DNA of 64,000 nucleotides from Amycolatopsis lexingtonensis. GTDB lineage: Bacteria > Actinomycetota > Actinomycetes > Mycobacteriales > Pseudonocardiaceae. A program made the position numbers and the translations under genes. The notes under the pieces are model-generated. The model was not told the DNA's origin, ran no database searches, and saw only the letters and a list, made by a program, of their open reading frames with translations. Positions 52,458 through 61,515 of the stretch are shown here, piece by piece. Where the stretch lies: contig NZ_JADBEG010000001.1 of the NCBI RefSeq assembly GCF_014873755.1, forward strand, positions 312,501-376,500, in the 5' to 3' direction. How positions within the stretch are numbered: position 1 is the first letter of the stretch; every line of letters begins with the position of its first letter.

Positions 52458-52469
52458 AAGCGGTTGCTT
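52458..52469. promoter_or_regulatory. Possible operator upstream of the SDR-MaoC operon
   Basis: AAGC-GGTT-GCTT lies 50 bp upstream of the SDR start, in a region with an unusual T-run. It differs from the ATACCGAC operator, so this operon may answer to another TetR regulator. Weak evidence; the arms are only 4 bp. Confidence 0.35.
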
Positions 52470-52639
52470 TTTTGACGATACGCGGGAGGGGACCCCGGTG
52501 GGGTGTGGGCACGCGCAGATCATAGCCACGGGTTTGGGCGGACCCGGGCACCTGACACGGTGAACCGTCGCCGTCCGGGTGACCGCCGCGCCATCGGTGC
52601 TCCTCGACGGCTGGGTAGCCTCAACGGGGGGTGATCATT

Positions 52640-53032
52640 GTGGGCTTGATCGATCTGGCTGATCCGGACTTTCGTGTTTGCCGGATCTCCTTTGATCTGC
52701 TGCTGACGATCCAAAGGGAAGCGGAGGAGCGGGGCTGGGCCACCAGGTGGACTTCGGTGGGTGCCCTGCGCAGCCAAGTCAAGGACGGTGACCTGCTGCT
52801 CAGGTCGCTGATGCGTGAGCATGACGGAGAAGGCGCTGTTCGCGCCTACCGCTGCCAGGTTCTGTTTTCGGCGGTGGAAGACGGGAAGGGCGGCGGGGTC
52901 GTCACGGTCGACCTGGATCCGGAGCGGTTTGGATCTCTGGCGCGGCTCGATCGCGATTCGGACGTCCGCCAAGCTTTCGCGCGGGTGTTTTCCCTTGCCA
53001 TGGACGGGATCGCACTGGTTCCGAAGCTTTAG
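52640..53032 (+). CDS. Conserved hypothetical protein, 130 aa
   Basis: An unrecognised soluble alpha/beta protein: LADPDFRVCRISFDLLLTIQ, then DGEGAVRAYRCQVLFSAVED and GVVTVDLDPERFGSLARLDR. I prefer GTG 52640 because GGGGGG precedes it by 8 bases. It converges on the STAND gene at 53029 with a 4-bp overlap of stops. Because it is tail to tail, a shared operon is excluded. It may still be linked functionally, but nothing shows this. Confidence 0.6.
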   Translation: MGLIDLADPDFRVCRISFDLLLTIQREAEERGWATRWTSVGALRSQVKDGDLLLRSLMREHDGEGAVRAYRCQVLFSAVEDGKGGGVVTVDLDPERFGSLARLDRDSDVRQAFARVFSLAMDGIALVPKL

Positions 53033-55119
53033 TCCAGCCGCTCGAGTTGCTCCCGGACGGCGGCCGCTTCCGCATGGCCGAGCCGGTCGAGGATGGCCAG
53101 CGCGTGGCGCAGTGCCGAGCGCTCGGCGTCGCCGTCGCCGGTGACGTGGTGGACGGTGGCGATGTGGCGCAGGGTGGTCGCCTGCGTGTAGTGGTTCCGG
53201 TGCTGTTCCCGGATGTGCAGGGCCTCCAGGTAGCAGGCCAACGCTCGACGGGGGTCGCCGGCGCCCAGGTAGGCACTGCCCAGGCAACCCAGCGTGTGGG
53301 CCTGGCCGTCGGGGTCGGCGTCGAGGCGGCGGAACAGAGCGAGGGCTTGCCGGCTGTAGGGCAGAGCCTGGGCGTGGTGCCCGGCTCCGAGCAGGCACCA
53401 GCCGATGTTGTTCAGTGCCTTGGCCTCCCAGACCCCGGCGCCGCTCGCGCGGGCGAGCGCGAAGGCGTGCCTGGTGTGCTCGAGGGCGCGGGCGGTGTCG
53501 CCGGTGCAGACGTCGAGGTAGCCGAGCGCGTAGTTCGTGTGTGCCTGACCGGCGATGTCGTCTTGGAAGAGTTCGAGCGCGCGATCGAGGTGGCCGCGGG
53601 CTTCGGCGAACTCGTCGCGGCGGATGAGCGCGCGGGCCAGCAGGCGGTGGGCGTAGGCCCGCTCGGTGGGGCCGGCGACTTGGCGCACCGCTTCGAGTGC
53701 GGCGCGCTGGGTGCTGACGAAGTCGCGCCAGTGGCCGTGCCGGTCGAGGTGGGTGACGAGGCAGCGGGCCAGCCGCCAGGTGTGCGAGCTGGACCAGGCC
53801 GTGTCTTCGATCAGGGTGACCAGGACGGCGTGGTCGGCGGCGAACCACGCGGCGGCCTGGTCGGCGTCGGCGATCGCCTCGGGGCGGGTGCCGGGCTGCG
53901 GGGCTTCGAGCGCGACGGGCTCCCAGGGCGAACCCAGGTGCGCGTCGGCGGCGGCGCCGGTGTGCAGGTAGTGGTCGAGCATCCGGAGGATCGCCGCGTC
54001 CTGCTCCGGTGGCGGGTCCTCGTGCGCGCGGCGCCGCGCGTAGAGGCGGGTCAGGTCGTGAAAGCCGTATCGGTCGCCGGGGCGGGTCTCCAGCAGGTGG
54101 ACGCGGGTCAATTCGTCGAGCAGGCGGTCGGCGTCCCGTGCCGCGATCGAGGTCGCGGCGGCCGCGCTGAAGTCGGGGCCGGGATGCAGGCTCAGCAGCC
54201 GGAACAGCGTCGCGGCGGCCGGGCTGAGCGCGTCGTAGGACCAGGAGAACACGGTACTGATGTTCACGCCCGGCTCGCCGGAATCCATGGTGTCGAGCCG
54301 GGCGTCGCGCAGCCGCTGGGCCAGCATGCGAAACGCCAGGTCGGGCCGGTCGGCGAGGCGGGCGCCCAGGATCGTCAGCGCGAGCGGCATCCGCGCGCAC
54401 TGCTCGACGAGCTCTCCGGTGGCGCCGGGTTCGGCGGCCACCCGGCCGTCCCCGACGAGCGCGCCCAGCAACGCGGCGCATTCGCCGGTGTCCAGGCCGT
54501 CCATCCGGATGGCGCGTGCACCGGCTTGGGCGACGAGGCCGGTCAGCCGCTGCCTGCTGGTGACGATGACGTAGCAGGCGCCGTTGCCCGGCAGCAGGTG
54601 CTGGACCTGGTCGCTGTCGCGGGCGTTGTCCAGGACGATCAGCATCCGGCGGCCGGCCAGCATGCTGCGGTACAACGCGGCTTGGGCGTCGAGGTCGAGT
54701 GAAGGCGTGTCGTGCGGTGCGCCGAGTGCGTGCAGGAAGCCCCACAGCGCCTCGCCGGGTTGCATGGCCGCGGCGGGGGAGAAGCCGCGCAGGTTGACGT
54801 AGAGCTGGCCGTCGGGAAATCGATTCGTGTGCTGCCAGGCCCAGTGGATCGCCAGCGCCGACTTGCCGATCCCGGCCATGCCCTCGATCGTCGAGATCGC
54901 GACCGGATCCGGGCTCGCCGCGGCCTGTTCGACGTGCGCGGTCAAGGCGGCCAGTTGCCCGCGGCGGCCGACGAAGTGCCGCACGGTGCCGGGCAGCTGC
55001 CGGGGCACGCAGCGGGGCGGCTCGGCATGCAGGTGGACGTCACCGTGCACTTCGGCGGTTTGCAGGACGTGGCCGGCGGTCGTACCTGTGACGATGTAGC
55101 GCGGCTCGTCTCGGCTCAC
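53029..55119 (-). CDS. NB-ARC / TPR STAND protein
   Basis: A 696-residue STAND ATPase. It opens with the short motif HVLQTAEVHGDVHLH (residues 18-32), then CVPRQLPGTVRHFVGRR. The P-loop GMAGIGKSA is at 80-88, the Walker B LIVLDNAR near 157 and YVIVTSRQ after it. A winged-helix HPGPDFSAAAA and about seven TPRs follow (YSRQALALFRRLDADPDGQ). It resembles AfsR/SARP-type modules without the BTAD part. GTG 55119 is my choice for the start; the frame is open to 55308. It is divergent from the WD40 STAND gene with 139 bp between. Confidence 0.8.
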   Translation of the reverse strand: MSRDEPRYIVTGTTAGHVLQTAEVHGDVHLHAEPPRCVPRQLPGTVRHFVGRRGQLAALTAHVEQAAASPDPVAISTIEGMAGIGKSALAIHWAWQHTNRFPDGQLYVNLRGFSPAAAMQPGEALWGFLHALGAPHDTPSLDLDAQAALYRSMLAGRRMLIVLDNARDSDQVQHLLPGNGACYVIVTSRQRLTGLVAQAGARAIRMDGLDTGECAALLGALVGDGRVAAEPGATGELVEQCARMPLALTILGARLADRPDLAFRMLAQRLRDARLDTMDSGEPGVNISTVFSWSYDALSPAAATLFRLLSLHPGPDFSAAAATSIAARDADRLLDELTRVHLLETRPGDRYGFHDLTRLYARRRAHEDPPPEQDAAILRMLDHYLHTGAAADAHLGSPWEPVALEAPQPGTRPEAIADADQAAAWFAADHAVLVTLIEDTAWSSSHTWRLARCLVTHLDRHGHWRDFVSTQRAALEAVRQVAGPTERAYAHRLLARALIRRDEFAEARGHLDRALELFQDDIAGQAHTNYALGYLDVCTGDTARALEHTRHAFALARASGAGVWEAKALNNIGWCLLGAGHHAQALPYSRQALALFRRLDADPDGQAHTLGCLGSAYLGAGDPRRALACYLEALHIREQHRNHYTQATTLRHIATVHHVTGDGDAERSALRHALAILDRLGHAEAAAVREQLERLD

Positions 55120-55258
55120 AGCCGGCAACGGTAGCGGACGACCGGGTCGGAAGCCGCGATCGCCTGCTGTGTACGCTGGCGCAATTGAAAACAGCGCACC
55201 AAGATCCAATTCCGGTCGACTCGAAGATCCGCCACTAGTATTCACTTGGTGAACGAAC

Positions 55259-58200
55259 TTGACTTCAGAGCAGGATCGCGAACAATCGGATGAACGGCGG
55301 ACGAGCAACCGGATCGATGGCGAAGTGCACGGTGCCGCGTTCCAGGCGCGTGATATCGAGGGGGACGTTTACCTCGCCGGTCACGATCTGTCTGTCGAGC
55401 TGCACGAACACTACGGTGCTGGCTTCACCGGTGCGAGACGAGCATGCGCGGATACCGCGGCGGACGTGTGCCCCTACCCGACGGGGATGGCGCCGTTCCG
55501 GGCCGAGCAGCACGACTGGTTTTTCGGCCGGGACTGCCTGACGGCGGAGCTCGTCGACCGCCTGGATCGACGGTTGCAAGGTGCCGGCGGTCTGCTCATG
55601 GTCGTGGCTCCCTCGGGCGCGGGGAAGTCCTCGCTGTTGCAGGCCGGCTTGGTTTCCCGGCTCGAAGCCGGCGCGCTAACCGGTTCCCGGAACTGGCCCC
55701 GCTGGTTTCTCACACCTTCTTCCCGGCCGATGACGGCGTTGGCCGCGGAAATCGCCGATTTCCTGGACGTCACCCACGAAGAGGCCTCGAGGATTGCCCG
55801 GGAACCAGACCACTGCCGGCACCGGATACACCAGGTTGTCCAGCGACGAGCCGCCGCCGGTGACCCGGAAAGCGCCCGGCTGGTACTCATTGTCGATCAG
55901 CTCGAAGAACTGTTCACGATGTGCCGGGATCAAACCGAACGGGAGCTGTTCGTCGACCTGATCTCCCGCCTGGCCCAGCGCGGCCCCGGCGCACAGCCCG
56001 CGGCCGCGCTGGTGGTCTGCGGCCTGCGGGCGGATTTCTACGCCCGGTGCGCCGACTACCCGCAGTTGTGCCGGGCTCTGCAGGACGACCAGATATTCGT
56101 GGGACCCCTGTCGCGAGACGGGCTGCGCGACGCGATCGTCAACCCGTTGGCGCGCGCCAAGCTGCGCATCGAGCCCGGACTGGTCGACCTGCTGCTGCGC
56201 GACCTCGGTGCGACTTCGGCCACCGACGCCGGTGCGGGGTACGAAGCGGGCCGGCTGCCGCTGTTGGCTCACGCACTTCGGGCGACCTGGCGCGAACGAC
56301 ACGGCCGGACCCTGACCGTCGAGGGCTATCGCGCCACCGGCGGGATCGAGCACGCCGTCGCGACGAGCGCCGATCGCGTCTTCACCGCCTTGGGCGTCGA
56401 CGAGCGGCGCATCGCCCGCACGGTGTTCCTGCGCCTGATCAAGATCGGCGACGGCATGGAGGACACCCGCCTGCGTGTGCCGCGTACCGAAATTCACGCG
56501 CACGTCGGTGATTCGCAGCCGGTCGCCACGGTAGTGGACGCGTTCACCCGAGCCCGTCTCCTGACGCAGACCGAGCACACCGTCGAGATCACGCACGAAG
56601 CACTCCTCCGTGCGTGGCCTCTGCTGCACGGCTGGGTCGACGCCGACCGGGCCGGCAATCTCCGGCGCCAGGAACTGGAGGAAGCCGCCACGCGGTGGGA
56701 AAGCGACGGCCGTGACGCGGAAGTCCTCCTGGCCGGCAACCGGCTCGACGGCTTGCTCGAGTGGCGACGCGACTACACCGACGACGTCAGTCCGCTCGCG
56801 CACGAGTTCCTCGAGGCATCGAGCCGGTACCAGCGGCGCAGGGAAAGGAAGCGCCGCGGCCTCCTCGCGTTGCTGGCCGCCGTCGCGCTGTTCGCATCGG
56901 GCGCAGTGGGCTTTGCCTACCAGCAAAAAGACCAAGCGGCAGCACTGCGCGAGGCCGCGACCTTCGGCCACGTCGTGGCGCAAGCCGACCGCATCCGCGG
57001 CGCCGACGCGTCACTGGCCGCGCAACTGGATCTCGCCGCCTACCGCATGCAGCCCGGCAACCACGCTCTCGCCACGAACCTGCTCGCCACGGAGAACCTT
57101 GCGCTGTCCACGCCGCTCACCGGCCACACCGGTGCTGTCCACGCCACGGCGTTCAGCCCGACCCGCCCGGTGGTGGCCAGTGGCAGCAGCGACGGGACCG
57201 TGCGGCTGTGGGACATCAGCGACCTGACCCGGCCCGTGCCGATCGGGCCACCGCTGCTCGGGCACACCAAGGCCGTCAACTCCGTGGCGTTCAGCCCGGA
57301 CGGTCACACGCTGGCCAGCGCGGGCAGCGACGGAAGCGTCCGGCTGTGGAAGGTCGGGGATCCGGCGCACCCGGTCGCCGTTCCGCACAACGGCTCGGAC
57401 CACCCGGGGATCATCTATTCGGTGGCGTTCAGCCCCGGCGGCGACACCTTGGCCTCCGCCAACGACGACGGCACCGTCCGGCTTTGGGACATCACCGGCG
57501 ACACCCGCCTGATCCCGGTCAATCCGGTCCTGCCCGGCCCCGTCGGAATCGCCTATTCGGTGACCTTCAGCCCGGACGGTCACACCCTGGCCACCGCCAA
57601 CAGCGACGGGACCCTCCGGCTCTGGAAGTTCACCCGATCAAGCGGTCCCGTGCGGCTGGGCAAGCCGATCCCCGCGCACACCGATTTCGCGCAGGCCGTC
57701 ACCTTCAGTCCCGACGGCCATCTGCTCGTCAGTGCCGGCCGCGACCGCACAGTCCGGTTGTGGGATGTCACCGATCCCGTCCACCCCACCCCCGTCGGCG
57801 GCGCTTTGACCGGCCACACCGGCGCCGTGTACTCGGTGACGACCAGTCCGGACGGCCGGCTGCTGGCCAGCGCTTCCGGCGACGGCACCGTCCGGCTCTG
57901 GAACATCACCAACCCCGCCCACCCCGTTGCACTGGGCCGGCCGCTGAGCGGCCACACCGGAGCGGTCGGATCGGTGGTTTTCAGCCCCGACAACCGCACC
58001 TTGGCCACAGCGGGAGACGACCACACCGTCCGGCTCTGGACCCTGCCCGACACCACCTTGGTCGGGCACACCGAGCCGGTCACCGCCGTGGTCGTCAGCC
58101 CGACCGGCCACTTCGCGGCCAGCGCCGGCGGCGACGGGACGGTCCGGCTGTGGGATCTCGCCAACCCGGTGCGTCCCGGGCACCTCGGTGACCCCTGGGA

Positions 58201-59095
58201 CGTGTCGGCCAAGCCGGTGAACGCGCTGGCTTTCCGGCCCGACGGTCAGGTGCTCGCGACCGCCGGCGGCGACGGAAAGGTCCGGTTGTGGGATCTCACC
58301 GACCCGGTGCACCCCGTCCGGCTCGGGCGCCCGCTCACGGTGTCCGTCAAGCAAGTCGATTCGGTCGACTTCAGTCCGGACGGCACGATGCTGGCCACCA
58401 CCGGCGGCAACGACACCGTGCGCCTCTGGAACGTTGCCACCCCGGGACGTCCCGTCCCTCTCGGGCGCCCGTTCGCGGGCCACGCGGCGACGTTCAGTCC
58501 CGACGGTCGCGTCCTCGCCAGCGCGGGTACCGACCAGACAGTTCAGCTCTGGGACATCGCGAACCCCGCTCAGCCCGTACTCGACGGTGCACCGCTGATC
58601 GGGCACACCAACGAGATCCTCGCCGTCACCTTCAGCCCCGACGGTCGTACCCTCGCGACCAGCGGAGCCGACCAGACCGTGCGTCTGTGGAACGTCGCCG
58701 ACCCCCGACGTGCGACGGAGTGGGGTCCGCCCCTCGTCGGCCACACCGATTCGGTGCGCTCTCTCACGTTCAGCCTCGACAGCCGCACGCTGGCCAGCGC
58801 CAGCAGCGACCAGACCATCCAGCTGTGGGACCTCACCGATCCCGCCCACGCCACCACCGACCAGGCCCTCACCGGACCGGCACTCGAGAACACCAGTGTC
58901 GAGTTCGGCCGCGGCAACATCCTCCTCAGCGGCAGCGCGGACGAAACGCTGAGGGTTTGGACCCTCGACGTCGGGCAAGCCATCGCGCGGCTGTGCGCTG
59001 CCACCCGCAACGTACTGACCCCACAACGGTGGCGTCAGTACGTTTCCGCCGAAACCCCGTACGAGGAACCCTGTCCGCACAAGCTCGATCCATGA
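55259..59095 (+). CDS. WD40-repeat nSTAND1-type NTPase
   Basis: A 1278-residue protein. Residues 20-42 hold the short motif AAFQARDIEGDVYL. The nSTAND1 ATPase follows: PYPTGMAPFRAEQHDWFFGR entry, P-loop APSGAGKSS (117-125), Walker B LVLIVDQLEELF near 213 and EITHEALLRAWPLLHGWVD near 440. One membrane helix (LLALLAAVALFASGAVGFAY, about 540) separates it from about 14 WD40 repeats, enough for two 7-blade propellers. The repeats end in DGTVRLWD-type strands. The propellers should sense a partner. No protease, nuclease or other effector is seen. TTG 55259 is a weak start call. Confidence 0.85.
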   Translation: MTSEQDREQSDERRTSNRIDGEVHGAAFQARDIEGDVYLAGHDLSVELHEHYGAGFTGARRACADTAADVCPYPTGMAPFRAEQHDWFFGRDCLTAELVDRLDRRLQGAGGLLMVVAPSGAGKSSLLQAGLVSRLEAGALTGSRNWPRWFLTPSSRPMTALAAEIADFLDVTHEEASRIAREPDHCRHRIHQVVQRRAAAGDPESARLVLIVDQLEELFTMCRDQTERELFVDLISRLAQRGPGAQPAAALVVCGLRADFYARCADYPQLCRALQDDQIFVGPLSRDGLRDAIVNPLARAKLRIEPGLVDLLLRDLGATSATDAGAGYEAGRLPLLAHALRATWRERHGRTLTVEGYRATGGIEHAVATSADRVFTALGVDERRIARTVFLRLIKIGDGMEDTRLRVPRTEIHAHVGDSQPVATVVDAFTRARLLTQTEHTVEITHEALLRAWPLLHGWVDADRAGNLRRQELEEAATRWESDGRDAEVLLAGNRLDGLLEWRRDYTDDVSPLAHEFLEASSRYQRRRERKRRGLLALLAAVALFASGAVGFAYQQKDQAAALREAATFGHVVAQADRIRGADASLAAQLDLAAYRMQPGNHALATNLLATENLALSTPLTGHTGAVHATAFSPTRPVVASGSSDGTVRLWDISDLTRPVPIGPPLLGHTKAVNSVAFSPDGHTLASAGSDGSVRLWKVGDPAHPVAVPHNGSDHPGIIYSVAFSPGGDTLASANDDGTVRLWDITGDTRLIPVNPVLPGPVGIAYSVTFSPDGHTLATANSDGTLRLWKFTRSSGPVRLGKPIPAHTDFAQAVTFSPDGHLLVSAGRDRTVRLWDVTDPVHPTPVGGALTGHTGAVYSVTTSPDGRLLASASGDGTVRLWNITNPAHPVALGRPLSGHTGAVGSVVFSPDNRTLATAGDDHTVRLWTLPDTTLVGHTEPVTAVVVSPTGHFAASAGGDGTVRLWDLANPVRPGHLGDPWDVSAKPVNALAFRPDGQVLATAGGDGKVRLWDLTDPVHPVRLGRPLTVSVKQVDSVDFSPDGTMLATTGGNDTVRLWNVATPGRPVPLGRPFAGHAATFSPDGRVLASAGTDQTVQLWDIANPAQPVLDGAPLIGHTNEILAVTFSPDGRTLATSGADQTVRLWNVADPRRATEWGPPLVGHTDSVRSLTFSLDSRTLASASSDQTIQLWDLTDPAHATTDQALTGPALENTSVEFGRGNILLSGSADETLRVWTLDVGQAIARLCAATRNVLTPQRWRQYVSAETPYEEPCPHKLDP

Positions 59096-59102
59096 CCCGC
59101 TT

Positions 59103-59801
59103 TCAGGACCAGGCGATCTCGCCGGTGCGGGAGACGAAGCGCCCGGAACTGGCGCCGGGTTTCTCGGTGGCCAGGGCGACGATGGCGTCCGTGCCCTCGG
59201 TGACGGTCTGCGGGCCGCTGTGGCCGTTGAGGTCCGTTGCCGTGTAGCCGGGGTCCGCGGCGTTGACGCGGATGTCGGGAAACGCCTTCGCGTACTGCGT
59301 GGTCAGCATTGTCAGCGCCGCCTTCGAAGCGGTGTAGAGCGGTGCGACGACCTTGGACTCGGGGCGCGACGGGTCGTGGGTGAGGGCGAGGGAGCCCATT
59401 CCGCTGCTGACGTTGATGATCACCGGGTCCGCCGAGCGGCGCAGCAGCGGGAGGAACGCGGTGGTCGTGCGGACCACGCCGGCGAGGTTGACGTCGAAGA
59501 CAGCCAGGGCGTCGGCGCCGGTCAGTGCGGAGGGGTCGCCGGCTGGGCCGTGGATGCCGGCGTTGTTGATCAGCACGTCGATCGTGCCCTCGTGCTCGGC
59601 GACGTCGGCGGCCGCGGCGGCGACGGATGCCTCGTCGGTCACGTCGATGGGCACGAACCGCGCGCCGACCGCGGCGGCGGCTTTCGCGCCAGCCTCCGGG
59701 TCGCGGGCGCCGACCAGCACGGTGTGGCCGGCTTCGACGAGACGGCGGGCGGTCTCGCGGCCGAGACCCTTGTTCGCTCCGGTGATGAAGGTGATCGTCA
59801 T
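59103..59801 (-). CDS. Short-chain dehydrogenase/reductase
   Basis: A 232-residue SDR with TFITGANKGLGRETARRLVE, NNAG in DVLINNAGIHGP, Ser in INVSSGMGS and Y-x-x-x-K in APLYTASKAALTML. The GANKGLG form is close to carbonyl-reductase-like SDRs that reduce ketones or quinones. The start at ATG 59801 is followed directly by the Rossmann strand. It is divergent from an MmyB-like regulator, a recurrent actinomycete pair, and is presumably its target. It converges with the WD40 gene (7 bp apart). Confidence 0.85.
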   Translation of the reverse strand: MTITFITGANKGLGRETARRLVEAGHTVLVGARDPEAGAKAAAAVGARFVPIDVTDEASVAAAAADVAEHEGTIDVLINNAGIHGPAGDPSALTGADALAVFDVNLAGVVRTTTAFLPLLRRSADPVIINVSSGMGSLALTHDPSRPESKVVAPLYTASKAALTMLTTQYAKAFPDIRVNAADPGYTATDLNGHSGPQTVTEGTDAIVALATEKPGASSGRFVSRTGEIAWS

Positions 59802-59915
59802 GCCTTCGATCTTCGGCCCGCCGGGGCGCGGGCGGCCAGGGATGCCTCGACGGTAGGACCAGCGGTACCACCCTCGATCCGTGCCCGGCGGCCGTGGCCG
59901 GGGGAAGATGGGCGC

Positions 59916-60827
59916 ATGAGCACGACGTCCGGGGCCGGGCTGGGCGCGATGATCCGCACCTGGCGGGATCGGCTGCCGCCCTCGGCCGCGGCGTTGCCGG
60001 TGGGCCGCAACCGCCGCACGGCGGGGCTGCGCCGGGAGGAGCTCGCCGACCTCGCGGGCTTGTCGGTCGACTACGTCGTCCGCCTGGAGCAGGGCCGGGC
60101 CATCACGCCTTCCGTGCAGGTGGTCGCCTCCCTCGCGCGGGCGTTGCAGCTTTCGGGCCCCGAACGGGATCACCTGTACCGGCTCGCCGGGCTCACCCCG
60201 CCCGCCGACGGCACGATCTCCGACCACATCCCGCCCGGGGTCCACCGCGTGCTTTCCCGGCTCGGCGACGTCGCGGTCGCGGTGTTCGCGGCCGATTGGC
60301 AGCTGGTCTGGTGGAACCGCAGCTGGGCCGCGCTGCTGGGCGACCCTTCGGCCGCGGAGCCGCGCCTGCGCAACTTCGCCCGCGACCGGTTCCCGCTGGG
60401 CTCGGGTCCCGCTCGCCTGGCCCAGTGGCCCGTGACCGAGCTCGACGCCGAGACCACGGACCTCGCCGTCGTCGCCGACCTGCGCCGCGCCACCGGACGT
60501 TTTCCGCGGGACGCCCGTCTCGCCGGGCTGATCCGGGAGCTGACCGCGGGCAACCGGCGGTTCGCGCGGCTGTGGGCCACCGGTGCCGTCGGCGGCCACC
60601 GTGAGGACGAGAAGACGATCCACCACCCTTCGGTGGGACCGGTCGAGGTGAACTGCGACGTGCTGGGGGACGGCGACACCGAGCTGAAGATCGTGATCAT
60701 GACCGCCGTCCCCGGCAGCACCGCCGAGACCAAGCTGCAGCTGGCCGCGGCCGGTGGTCAGCCGGCGCGCTCGCCGAGCAGCGCGATGAGCGCGTCGGCG
60801 GCGGGGGCCGACGAGGCCGGGTTCTGA
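59916..60827 (+). CDS. XRE/MmyB-like regulator
   Basis: A 303-residue regulator. The HTH spans about 10-75 (LRREELADLAGLSVDYVVRL, EQGRAITPSVQVVASLARAL). The MmyB-like PAS-type ligand domain covers about 100-270 (AADWQLVWWNRSWAALLGDP, HPSVGPVEVNCDVL). Such proteins may bind fatty acids and activate a divergent SDR gene, here 59801. ATG 59916 follows GGGGAAG. Its last 23 codons overlap the convergent DJ-1 gene; the C-terminal tail is low complexity. Confidence 0.85.
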   Translation: MSTTSGAGLGAMIRTWRDRLPPSAAALPVGRNRRTAGLRREELADLAGLSVDYVVRLEQGRAITPSVQVVASLARALQLSGPERDHLYRLAGLTPPADGTISDHIPPGVHRVLSRLGDVAVAVFAADWQLVWWNRSWAALLGDPSAAEPRLRNFARDRFPLGSGPARLAQWPVTELDAETTDLAVVADLRRATGRFPRDARLAGLIRELTAGNRRFARLWATGAVGGHREDEKTIHHPSVGPVEVNCDVLGDGDTELKIVIMTAVPGSTAETKLQLAAAGGQPARSPSSAMSASAAGADEAGF

Positions 60828-61447
60828 CCGGTGATCAGCAGTCCGTCCCGCACGACGTAGGGCTGCCAGTCGTCGGACTTGGCGTAGTGGCCGCCCAGCT
60901 TGGTGAGCTCGTCCTCGACGAGGAACGGGACGACGTCGGTGAGCTGCACCGCGGCCTCCTCGGCGTTGGAGAAGCCGGTGACGTTCTTGCCCTGGACCAA
61001 CGGCGTGCCGTCTCCGTTCGTGGTGTGGCGCAACACACCGGGCGCGTGGCACACCAGCGTGACCGGCTTGCCCGCACGCAGGGTGCTTTCGATCAACCGG
61101 GCGGAGTCCTTGTCTTCGGCGAGGTCCCACAGCGGGCCGTGCCCGCCGGGGTAGAAGACGGCGTCGAAGCCGTCGGCGGCGACGGAATCCAGGCGCACGG
61201 TGTTCGCCAGCGCCGCGGTCGCGTCGGGGTCGGCCTCGAAGCGGCGCGTGTCGTCGGTCTGGGAGTCCGGCTGGTTGCTCACCGGGTCGAGCGGCGGCTG
61301 ACCGCCCGCCGGCGAGGCGAGCACGATCTCCCAGCCCGCGTCCTTGAAGCGGTAGTAGGGCGCGGCCAGTTCTTCGAGCCAGAAGCCGGTCTTGCGCCCG
61401 GTGCCACCGAGTTCGTCGTGCGACGTGAGAACCACGAGTACCTTCAT
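60758..61447 (-). CDS. DJ-1/PfpI (Hsp31-like) class I glutamine amidotransferase-fold protein
   Basis: A 229-residue DJ-1 superfamily protein. The conserved AVFYPGGHGPLWDL loop (Glu/Asp and His region) is at about 100 and the nucleophile Cys is in VTLVCHAPGVL. NVTGFSNAEE and the C-terminal TGQNPASS are typical of Hsp31-like glyoxalase III proteins that detoxify methylglyoxal. ATG 61447 follows GGAGGAAA. A TetR operator lies 16 bp upstream, identical in core to one before the TetR gene at 62118. Confidence 0.85.
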   Translation of the reverse strand: MKVLVVLTSHDELGGTGRKTGFWLEELAAPYYRFKDAGWEIVLASPAGGQPPLDPVSNQPDSQTDDTRRFEADPDATAALANTVRLDSVAADGFDAVFYPGGHGPLWDLAEDKDSARLIESTLRAGKPVTLVCHAPGVLRHTTNGDGTPLVQGKNVTGFSNAEEAAVQLTDVVPFLVEDELTKLGGHYAKSDDWQPYVVRDGLLITGQNPASSAPAADALIALLGERAG

Positions 61448-61462
61448 TTTTCCTCCATCTAG

Positions 61463-61476
61463 TAGACCAGTCGTCT
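61463..61476. promoter_or_regulatory. TetR operator upstream of the DJ-1 gene
   Basis: TAGACCAGTCGTCT, with AGAC/GTCT arms around five bases, lies 16-30 bp before the DJ-1 start. The same pattern occurs at 62132-62146. Confidence 0.65.
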
Positions 61477-61515
61477 CCACCTGGGCAAAAGCCTCTGCCG
61501 GAGACGTCGTGCGTT

